A DNA stretch of 6,183 nucleotides from Candidatus Bathyarchaeota archaeon (GTDB taxonomy: Archaea; Thermoproteota; Bathyarchaeia; Bathyarchaeales; Bathycorpusculaceae), in the NCBI GenBank assembly GCA_013330975.1, contig DUHG01000043.1:299-6481 (forward strand), written 5' to 3'. A program made the translations under genes and the position numbers. Positions within the stretch are counted from its first letter, which is position 1. Each line of letters starts with the position of its first letter. The notes beneath the pieces are model-generated. The model had not been told where the DNA came from. It saw nothing but the letters and a program-made list of their open reading frames with translations, and searched no databases. This document shows, in pieces, positions 1-6,005 of the stretch.

Positions 1-369
1 ATCGGTCAAAGCCTCATCTCCGTCAATTGAGACAAGAATCGTGTGGAAGCGGTTGACGTACTTAGGCTCCAACTTGTCCAACAACAGCCCGTTCGTTTGA
101 ATCATGAACTGTTTTGCTCGAACGGATTCCATGACCCGCTCAACATCTTTCGTGCGCAGCAGTGGTTCCCCACCGTAGAACGTTAGGACACAATCTGGGT
201 CTTTGCTGCAGAAATCTGCAAGAGTTTTCCAGTCGTAGACAACCGTCTTCGGCAGAGAATAGTCCACTTCCAATCCCGAGAAGTCTTCCTCGAAATCATC
301 CATGGTTTCGCCGAAACAGTATCTGCACTGGAGGTTGCACTCGGTTGTTAGTATCAGATGGAGGAACAC
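1..369 (-). CDS. Radical SAM enzyme, putative peptide-modifying (AF1577-like), partial at 3' end
   Basis: Only the first 123 residues lie in the window; the gene continues past the left edge. The radical SAM [4Fe-4S] motif CxxxCxxC is present as ECNLQCRYC (C11, C15, C18), directly after the first beta strand (FLHLILT). GGEP, the SAM amino-group contact, is at residues 66-69. QTNG (91-94) and SIDG (114-117) follow in the order seen in SPASM-type peptide-modifying radical SAM proteins. From memory, the start and the TFYGGEPLL/QTNGLLLDKLEP/ILVSIDGDE blocks resemble the archaeal AF1577 family, whose substrate is not known. The SPASM domain, if present, would lie outside the window. The GTG start is forced: it is the only usual start codon between the in-frame TAA at 394-396 and the first cluster cysteine, and it gives the family-typical short N terminus. 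There is no strong Shine-Dalgarno. The gene follows the transporter by 24 bases and so probably depends on its transcript. Radical SAM membership is near certain; the subfamily is likely. Confidence 0.9.
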   Translation of the reverse strand, partial: MFLHLILTTECNLQCRYCFGETMDDFEEDFSGLEVDYSLPKTVVYDWKTLADFCSKDPDCVLTFYGGEPLLRTKDVERVMESVRAKQFMIQTNGLLLDKLEPKYVNRFHTILVSIDGDEALTD

Positions 370-393
370 GTTTACCGTGGAACGAGATACAGC

Positions 394-1572
394 TTAATAG
401 TATTTTTGTGCTATTTCTTGAGCTTTTTCGATGTAGATATTGAGTTGTCTTTCCTTCATAACCTTCTCAGGCAAGGTTTCAAGCGCGTAGAAAAGCGGTA
501 AAACAGCTAGGAACAAGAAAAAAGCAGCGAAAGAAAACCAATAACTGTCAACTTCAGTTATTGGTGATCCCAAGGTGAGTCCAAGAAATGTGGAGACGAA
601 GAAAGGCATTACACCCAGTGCATAGTATTTGTCGCTTGAGAAACTATGGCTGAGATCGCCCCACAAGGTTAAAACGAAAAGAACAAACAAGAAACCATAT
701 GCAACACCATCTATCATTGCATTGAAGTATAGCACGAAGGGCTGAAGCTCTCCAAAAAGGCCGAGGATCGCGGTGCCTAATCCCAACATTGCAAATCCGG
801 CAATCGCCATGGGCTTACGCCCTATAGAGTCCATAAAGAAACCTCCCAAAAATGCAGCGCCACCCATGAAGATAGTTTGAATAACCACAAAACTGGCGTC
901 TAGGGTTTGTGGTGCTGCAACGTAATCAACCAAGGAAAACATAATCCACGGCACAAAATATAGTACAAAAGAGCGTCGACTAAGGACTTGCTTGTAGGAG
1001 GGCACGGTCTCTTTACGCTCAACTCGGCGGTAATCTTTAGCTCCCAAGAAAACCAATAGACTGAGCAAACGCCAGACTGCCAGTATCAAACCAACTGAAA
1101 ACAAATTGCTGGCTTCAATCACAGGTCCAAACCCGACAATCCCTATTCCGCTAACAAGCATGGCAATTCCGCCCACTCTACCTCGACTTTCGATTTGCAC
1201 GTTGTCAGTGAAATAGCTCATACATGCTGGCATTCCAAATCCCAAGGATAAACCCAAGAAAAAGGCGGTCAGACTAACTATTACCGCAGAAGTGCTCCCC
1301 AGACCAAATAGCATTGTTGAAGAAACGACTCCCGTTATCATCCATAACATGAGAAATTTGGACCGTTCCAATTGCTTGGCGTATGAGGCTCCTGCAAAGG
1401 CAGATACAATTAGGGCTGAAAAATGCACGGGCGCCCACAAAGAAATCCCGTCAGATGGCATGGCAGATAACACGGCGAAATACCAAACGAGCGCGTTGGA
1501 AATCAGAAATATGCTCACTATGTTTTTTTTGTTTCCAAGGTCAGAAAGACCAGCCAGATGCCTGCTAAGCAT
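394..1572 (-). CDS. Major Facilitator Superfamily transporter, 12 membrane helices
   Basis: A 392-residue polytopic inner-membrane protein of normal MFS length. Twelve hydrophobic segments are visible at about 17-37, 45-65, 73-91, 96-118, 132-152, 158-177, 201-219, 228-247, 254-273, 277-301, 317-337 and 343-363. The charged stretch at about 178-200 fits the central cytoplasmic loop. MFS motif A is recognisable in the second half as GGFFMDSIGRKP (243-254), with serine where the first arginine usually stands. The equivalent loop in the first half (around 60-72) is degenerate. The tail (LPEKVMKERQL...EIAQKYY) is a charged cytoplasmic helix. The substrate cannot be read from sequence; lack of the usual proton-coupling signatures leaves direction open. 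The start is the first ATG after an in-frame TAG two codons upstream; no strong ribosome binding site is seen. The gene is the first of a two-gene unit with the radical SAM gene, suggesting it exports or imports something linked to that enzyme. Confidence 0.92.
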   Translation of the reverse strand: MLSRHLAGLSDLGNKKNIVSIFLISNALVWYFAVLSAMPSDGISLWAPVHFSALIVSAFAGASYAKQLERSKFLMLWMITGVVSSTMLFGLGSTSAVIVSLTAFFLGLSLGFGMPACMSYFTDNVQIESRGRVGGIAMLVSGIGIVGFGPVIEASNLFSVGLILAVWRLLSLLVFLGAKDYRRVERKETVPSYKQVLSRRSFVLYFVPWIMFSLVDYVAAPQTLDASFVVIQTIFMGGAAFLGGFFMDSIGRKPMAIAGFAMLGLGTAILGLFGELQPFVLYFNAMIDGVAYGFLFVLFVLTLWGDLSHSFSSDKYYALGVMPFFVSTFLGLTLGSPITEVDSYWFSFAAFFLFLAVLPLFYALETLPEKVMKERQLNIYIEKAQEIAQKYY

Positions 1573-1664
1573 TCGCTATCGTACTCTTCGATGCTTCTTT
1601 GTGGCAACTTTGGAAAATAAGTGTTAAGTATTCATAAACAATATGCGAAATACAAATAGCCAGT

Positions 1665-1694
1665 CATACCACGGGGATATATTGGAGTGGTATG
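1665..1694. promoter_or_regulatory. Perfect 8-bp inverted repeat, candidate operator of the transporter/radical SAM unit
   Basis: CATACCAC at 1665-1672 is matched exactly by GTGGTATG at 1687-1694, with a 14-base spacer. The half-site centres are 22 bp apart, about two helical turns, which puts both half-sites on one face of the DNA as expected for a dimeric helix-turn-helix regulator. The site lies 93-122 bases upstream of the transporter start, in the only non-coding stretch before that two-gene unit. The spacer contains an AT-rich core (ATATATT, 1677-1683) that could itself be a TATA box. The symmetry is seen directly; the operator role is inferred. It could also form a short RNA hairpin. 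Confidence 0.45.
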
Positions 1695-1708
1695 TATTTA
1701 CCGCAAGT

Positions 1709-1716
1709 CTTTTAAG
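1709..1716. promoter_or_regulatory. TATA-like box CTTTTAAG between the prenyl synthase and transporter genes
   Basis: CTTTTAAG is read on the plus strand and CTTAAAAG on the minus strand; both resemble archaeal TATA elements. On the minus strand it would start transcription about 25 bases downstream, near 1687, inside the inverted repeat at 1665-1694, leaving a leader of about 115 bases before the transporter start. Other AT-rich candidates on the same strand lie nearer the gene (around 1677-1684 and 1633-1642), so the actual start site is not settled. On the plus strand no recognisable gene follows. Confidence 0.3.
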
Positions 1717-1828
1717 CCCGTACTGTTCTACAGATATACACTTAAAGGGAGAGGGCTTCAAGACGAAACCAAAACCATTCAGATTCGGGAAATTCTGGGT
1801 TTAGCAAGCACCAAGATAGCTGGTCGGT

Positions 1829-2809
1829 CTAGAGATCTTCAAGTGTTGCGATAGCAAGCAGCCCGAGTTCTTCTTTACAAGATCGCAGATTGTTTATTTT
1901 GGAGATTATCTGATCAACCATCCATTTCATCTCAGAAACCAAGGCTGCACTCTCCGAGCTGTTCGTTGCTATGTCAACTATTTCTTCAATCTTCTTATTG
2001 GTAATTTCTCCCCCTACAAGCTGCAACAACGCAGGCTTCTTGGACTCATCGGCAAGCGTCACAATTATTGGCAACGGCAAAACCTCTTTCTCTGCCCTAT
2101 TAGAGAGTTCATCTTGCTCAAAAACGTCGATAAACTCGTCTCTCATTGACATCAAAACTCCATAAACGCGACCATATTCACCGAGCGTTTCAACTTCTTC
2201 AGGCGTACCGTCTCCGAGTATTGCTCCTATTCTCGTCGCTGCTTCCCCAGCTGCGACCTTGTGGTGAATGATATTCAGGTACTTCTGCTTCGGGATGTCG
2301 ATTTTTCCTCGCAAACTCGCCTCAGCGGCCTCAGCACTACTGATCTCAGAGATCGCTCGCTTCACCAAATCCAAAATCGCATTTTTCTTGGCAAATTCAA
2401 GATCCTCGCAGGCTTCATGAAGCATGTAAGCACCCTCCAGCAAGATTGCGTCGCCCGCTAGAATGGCGAGATCTCTCCCGAACTTTCCAAAAACTGTCTG
2501 CTCAGCTCCCTTAATAATTGATTCATCAATCACATCGTCATGGATGTCGGCGCCACCCGCAAGCAACACCAAAGCTGCGCCCACTTTGACAGTCGCCTCA
2601 GACCTTCCCCCCACCGCTTCACAAGCAAGTGAAACCAACGCTGGATGCAATACATCATTCCAATCCTCTACGAAGCAGCGCAAGGCCTCTCGAAGCGGCG
2701 CATGCTCCACGTTCTCTCTTAAAACTCTTTCTCTCGCCAAACTTACTGCAGCACGTCCTTTCTCAAACAGAATCTCCCCTGCTTTTTCCGCAAACTTTTG
2801 CTCAGGCAT
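1829..2809 (-). CDS. Divergent polyprenyl diphosphate synthase-like protein
   Basis: A 326-residue, mostly helical protein of the trans-isoprenyl diphosphate synthase fold. The first aspartate-rich motif is clear (IHDDVID; DDVID 91-95). The block GKFGRDLAILAGDA (108-121) corresponds to the conserved K-G...AILAGDALL region. The second aspartate-rich motif is the variant RDEFID (223-228), followed by LPLP (245-248), equivalent to the usual TLP. In archaea this fold makes geranylgeranyl and longer diphosphates for ether lipids and quinones. Two elements are not seen: the N-terminal GGKRxRP motif is replaced by a DWNDVLHPAL stretch (49-58), and the arginine pair after DDxxD is replaced by IKG (99-101). 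Both normally bind isopentenyl diphosphate, so it may be a specialised or regulatory paralog. The frame stays open up to an ATG at 2932, but ATG 2809 is preferred: the homologous region begins there and a TATA-like box at 2845-2852 falls inside the longer form. It is cytoplasmic and divergent from leuS. Confidence 0.85.
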   Translation of the reverse strand: MPEQKFAEKAGEILFEKGRAAVSLARERVLRENVEHAPLREALRCFVEDWNDVLHPALVSLACEAVGGRSEATVKVGAALVLLAGGADIHDDVIDESIIKGAEQTVFGKFGRDLAILAGDAILLEGAYMLHEACEDLEFAKKNAILDLVKRAISEISSAEAAEASLRGKIDIPKQKYLNIIHHKVAAGEAATRIGAILGDGTPEEVETLGEYGRVYGVLMSMRDEFIDVFEQDELSNRAEKEVLPLPIIVTLADESKKPALLQLVGGEITNKKIEEIVDIATNSSESAALVSEMKWMVDQIISKINNLRSCKEELGLLAIATLEDL

Positions 2810-2844
2810 CGTTTTGCATAGCCCCAATACTCTATTCGAGTCAT

Positions 2845-2860
2845 CTATATTTCTCACTTT
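2845..2860 (-). promoter_or_regulatory. Promoter of the prenyl synthase-like gene
   Basis: On the minus strand a purine-rich element (AAAGTGAG, 2860-2853) is followed by AAATATAG (2852-2845), matching the BRE-TATA arrangement of archaeal promoters. Transcription would begin about 25 bases downstream, near 2823, giving a leader of roughly 14 bases before the ATG at 2809. This supports the shorter start. It is prediction from spacing and sequence only. Confidence 0.5.
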
Positions 2861-2982
2861 AGGTCCAAACTCGCAACGACAACCCAAAAAAAGTAACCCG
2901 TACACATATCGTTCAGGCAAAACGTACAACACTCTCTCCTCACAACAAAATACTCAGTCGTAAATGCAATCGTCAGGTGAGA

Positions 2983-2998
2983 GCAAAAATCTTAATAG
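2983..2998 (+). promoter_or_regulatory. leuS promoter (BRE and TATA box)
   Basis: GCAAAAA (2983-2989) followed by TCTTAATAG (2990-2998) is a good archaeal BRE/TATA pair. The expected start site, about 25 bases past the TATA centre, is near 3018-3020, only a few bases before ATG 3024. The leuS message is therefore predicted to be nearly leaderless, consistent with the lack of a Shine-Dalgarno just before that ATG. The box would lie within the coding sequence if translation began at the in-frame ATG at 2964. Confidence 0.6.
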
Positions 2999-3023
2999 CC
3001 TTGGACCTGATTCAACAGTTTTC

Positions 3024-5906
3024 ATGAGCCAAACCAAGCAAACCGAGGAAAAATGGCTTAGATATTGGGAAGCAGCTCACCTATTCGAGGCTGACCCTGA
3101 CCCAGAACGGAAGAAACTACTGGTCACATTCCCCTACCCCTACATGAATGGACCATTGCATGTGGGTCACGCCTTCACCGCTACAAGAGTTGATGTATAT
3201 GCCCGATTCAAGCGAATGCAAGGCTACAACGTTCTTTGGCCTTGGTCTTGGCATTGGACAGGTCAACCACTTTTGGCCGCCAGCAATCGCGTGAAAAAAG
3301 GTGACGAGATATACATTCGCCTCTTGCGAGAAGTTGACGGTGTGCCTGAAGCGGAGTTGAAGAAGTTTGCTGACCCGCTCTATATGGCTCAGTATTACAC
3401 TAACGAGGGTCGCGCTGCGGCAAGGGCAATCGGTTTTTCGATCGATTGGCGACGCGAATTTACGACAGTAATGCCCACTTACCAGAAGTTCATTGAATGG
3501 CAGTACACAAACTTGAGGGAACAGGGATATGTGTCAAAAGGCACACACCCCGTGGTCTGGTGTCCAAAAGACAAAAGCCCAACCGGCGACCATGACCGCC
3601 AGATTGGCGAAGGAGTAACCCCAGAAGAATACATTCTCATAAAATACCAGTTAGATGAACGCACCTTTCTGCCGGCTGCGACATTCAGGCCAGAAACTAT
3701 CTATGGCGTCACAAACATGTGGATCAACCCTGACGCAACATACGTTGAGGCAGCTGTCGATCAGGAAAATTGGATAATCAGCCAAGAAGCCGCTGAGAAA
3801 CTGCGAGAACAAGAAAAGAAAGTCGAGATTAAACGCGCCCTAAAAGGCAGAGAACTCATCGGAAAAACATTCACAAATCCCATCACAAAAGCCAAATTTC
3901 CAATACTGCCAGGGTGGTTTGTCGACCCAAAACAGGCAACTGGCGTTGTCTACAGCGTACCCGCCCATGCACCCTATGACTGGCTCGCCTTAAAAGATCT
4001 GCAGGGCAAACCTGATATCTCAGCGGAATTTGGCATTGACCCGAAAATTGTTCAGCAGATCACCCCCGTTTCTCTTATCACTTTGGAAGGCTACGGCCGG
4101 TTTCCGGCGGTAGAGATTGTTCAGCAAATGGGAGTGAAAGATCAACATGACCCCAAAGCCGAAGAAGCCACGAAAGAACTCTATAAGAAAGAGTTCCACG
4201 GGGGCATCCTTAACGAAAGTTGCGGTCCCTATTCTGGAAAGACGGTTCGAGACATCAAAGACGTCTTGATTCGCGACTTCAAGAGCGCAGGCGTCGCGGA
4301 CTCTATGTATGATTTACCTCAATCAGTTGTCTGTAGGTGTATGACGCCTTGCGTCGTGAAAGTGCTGAGCGACCAGTGGTTCCTTAACTATTCGAACGAT
4401 GAGTGGAAGGCGAAAGCGAAAGAAGCTGTTGCCGGAATGAAAGTTTTCCCCCAAACAGCTAGCTCATGGTTCATTGCAGTAATCGACTGGCTAAAGGAAT
4501 GGGCCTGCGCAAGAACAACAGGTTTCGGAACCCCGCTTCCTTGGGGAAAAGGCTGGATAATTGAGACTCTAAGCGATAGTACAGTCTATATGGCGTTCTA
4601 CACCATTAACAAACACATACGCCAACACGGAATTAAACCTGAAGCACTCACACGAGAAGTATTCGACTACATTTTCCTCGGAAAAGGAGACCCACCAGCA
4701 ATAAGCGAAAATGCCGGATTGCATCTTGACAAGTTGAATGGCATGCGAGAAGAATTCCTTTATTGGTATCCGTTCGATCTGAGGGTTTCAGCCAAAGAAC
4801 TAGTGCCTAACCATCTGACTTTCTGCATATTCCATCACGTTGCGTTGTTTCCGCGCAATCTATGGCCGCGGGCAATCGGAGTCAACGGAATGCTACTGAT
4901 CGAAGGCAAACAAATGCACAAGTCCAAAGGCAATTTCATTACGATGAAAGGTGCGGTTGAGCGGTACGGTGCCGACGCTACTCGCTGTGCGCTTTTGCTC
5001 GGTGCCGAAGAAATGGATGACCCTGACTGGAGAAGCGATAACGCTCTTGATTTGAAAAGCAAGCTGGAGTCGTGGCGCAAATTTGCACATGACATTTGCT
5101 CATCAGCAAAGAACGAAAAAGTAGGTCATTTGGAAAAATGGTTGCTCAGCAGATTGCAAAAGCGAATAACTACAGTGTCTGAAAGTCTTGAGGAACTGAA
5201 GACCAGAACTGCCCTGCAAGTAGCTTTCTTTGAAACTTGGAACGATTTCCGCTGGTATATCCAGAGAAATGGAAAAGCAGATGCTGTAGCGCTTCGCGAA
5301 GCTTCTCAAATTTGGATCAGGCTATTGGCTCCCTTTGCACCATTCACATGTGAAGAGTTATGGAACAGCATAGGCGCTAAAGGCTTCGTTTCCCTTGCCA
5401 AATGGCCAAAAACCGAAGAGCAGATGATAGACTTAGCTGCTGAGGAAAACGAAGCGCTCCTGACCGATTTGATTGATGATACTCTCAACGTTGTTAGGGC
5501 AACTAAAATCACTCCAAGACACATATTCTATTATACTGCAGCGTCGTGGAAGCACAGAGTCTACAAAATTGTCCTTGATAAAGCCAAAGCTGGCGAGATC
5601 CTGATGGGGGAAATAATGAAAACTGTCAGCGCAGACCCTGAATTAAAACCCCACATGAAAGACGCTGCCGCTTTGATTCCTAGATTAATCAAAACCCTAA
5701 ACAAGATACCTCAGGAGAGAAAAAGGAGCATCATTCGTACAGAGGGTATAAATGAGAATCGAGTTTTCACAGAAGCCCTGTCTTTCCTGAGGGAGAGGTT
5801 CAACTCTGAAATCACCGTTTTCAGCGAAGAAGACAAGGAAAAATTTGACCCCAAGAAAAGGGCACAACTGGCAATTCCTGCCCAGCCTGCAATATACATA
5901 GAATAG
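3024..5906 (+). CDS. leuS: Leucyl-tRNA synthetase, archaeal/eukaryotic type
   Basis: A 960-residue cytoplasmic class I synthetase that attaches leucine to tRNA-Leu using ATP. Length fits the archaeal type. The HIGH signature is HVGH (46-49), within PYPYMNGPLHVGH. WHWTGQP is at 76-82. The PKD..TGDHDRQIGEG block (181-197) is shared with eukaryotic cytosolic LeuRS. The CP1 editing domain shows the threonine-rich TFRPETIYG (220-228) and VPAHAPYD (312-319), whose aspartate is the conserved editing residue. VCRCMTPC (436-443) and DQWF (450-453) follow. The KMSKS loop reads QMHKS (630-634), then KGN, so the catalytic second lysine is kept but the first lysine and a serine are changed. The anticodon-binding helical bundle spans about 690-800. 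The archaeal C-terminal domain, expected to contact the long variable arm of tRNA-Leu, runs to the final PAIYIE. ATG 3024 is chosen over in-frame ATG 2964 because the promoter at 2983-2998 lies between them and the extra 20 residues look unlike family sequence. No frameshift or truncation is seen. Confidence 0.97.
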   Translation: MSQTKQTEEKWLRYWEAAHLFEADPDPERKKLLVTFPYPYMNGPLHVGHAFTATRVDVYARFKRMQGYNVLWPWSWHWTGQPLLAASNRVKKGDEIYIRLLREVDGVPEAELKKFADPLYMAQYYTNEGRAAARAIGFSIDWRREFTTVMPTYQKFIEWQYTNLREQGYVSKGTHPVVWCPKDKSPTGDHDRQIGEGVTPEEYILIKYQLDERTFLPAATFRPETIYGVTNMWINPDATYVEAAVDQENWIISQEAAEKLREQEKKVEIKRALKGRELIGKTFTNPITKAKFPILPGWFVDPKQATGVVYSVPAHAPYDWLALKDLQGKPDISAEFGIDPKIVQQITPVSLITLEGYGRFPAVEIVQQMGVKDQHDPKAEEATKELYKKEFHGGILNESCGPYSGKTVRDIKDVLIRDFKSAGVADSMYDLPQSVVCRCMTPCVVKVLSDQWFLNYSNDEWKAKAKEAVAGMKVFPQTASSWFIAVIDWLKEWACARTTGFGTPLPWGKGWIIETLSDSTVYMAFYTINKHIRQHGIKPEALTREVFDYIFLGKGDPPAISENAGLHLDKLNGMREEFLYWYPFDLRVSAKELVPNHLTFCIFHHVALFPRNLWPRAIGVNGMLLIEGKQMHKSKGNFITMKGAVERYGADATRCALLLGAEEMDDPDWRSDNALDLKSKLESWRKFAHDICSSAKNEKVGHLEKWLLSRLQKRITTVSESLEELKTRTALQVAFFETWNDFRWYIQRNGKADAVALREASQIWIRLLAPFAPFTCEELWNSIGAKGFVSLAKWPKTEEQMIDLAAEENEALLTDLIDDTLNVVRATKITPRHIFYYTAASWKHRVYKIVLDKAKAGEILMGEIMKTVSADPELKPHMKDAAALIPRLIKTLNKIPQERKRSIIRTEGINENRVFTEALSFLRERFNSEITVFSEEDKEKFDPKKRAQLAIPAQPAIYIE

Positions 5907-5923
5907 TCACCCCAACATGGAGA

Positions 5924-6005
5924 GCTACTGCTACCGCAACTATTTGGGCAATTTAGCCTAAAAATAAAGAAGGGATCAGTAATGATAAATAGCGGTTGCA
6001 GTAGC
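5924..6005. repeat. Long imperfect inverted repeat at the convergent 3' ends
   Basis: The left arm (5924-5945) and right arm (5987-6005) pair as GCTACTGC with GCAGTAGC, one T-T mismatch, ACCGC with GCGGT, a 3-base AAC bulge on the left, then TATTT with AAATA. That is 18 base pairs around a 41-base loop (5946-5986). The left arm is in the leuS 3' flank. The right arm is inside the last codons of the minus-strand gene. Transcripts from either side could fold it, so it may act as a bidirectional 3'-end or stability element; this role is inferred. Confidence 0.6.
5959..5974 (-). terminator. T-rich terminator of the right-edge gene
   Basis: Just after the minus-strand stop codon the non-template strand reads CCCTTCTTTATTTTTA. 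T-rich runs directly after stop codons are the usual archaeal intrinsic termination signal. It sits in the loop of the inverted repeat at 5924-6005. No comparably strong T-run follows leuS on the plus strand before the opposing gene. Confidence 0.5.

Noticed and set aside
162..443. 93-codon plus-strand open frame
   Set aside because: It overlaps the radical SAM motifs and the transporter end in antisense; its translation is low-complexity and unlike any protein family.
1292..1627. Plus-strand open frames opposite the transporter N-terminal half
   Set aside because: They are antisense to clear membrane-helix coding sequence and have no family resemblance or ribosome binding site.
1682..1804. 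40-residue plus-strand frame from a TTG, ending KPFRFGKFWV
   Set aside because: Weak start, no ribosome binding site and overlap with another open frame; too short to separate from chance, although its basic/aromatic tail was considered as a peptide precursor.
1573..1828. tRNA, C/D-box RNA or riboswitch in the intergenic region
   Set aside because: No cloverleaf, no paired C (RTGATGA) and D (CTGA) boxes and no recognisable aptamer core were found on either strand by eye.
2463..2963. 166-codon plus-strand open frame
   Set aside because: It is antisense to the N-terminal half of the prenyl synthase, including its DDxxD motif; the Ser/Thr/Pro-rich translation is typical of a shadow frame.
4835..5524. 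Minus-strand open frames inside leuS
   Set aside because: All are antisense to conserved LeuRS coding sequence and show no recognisable domains.
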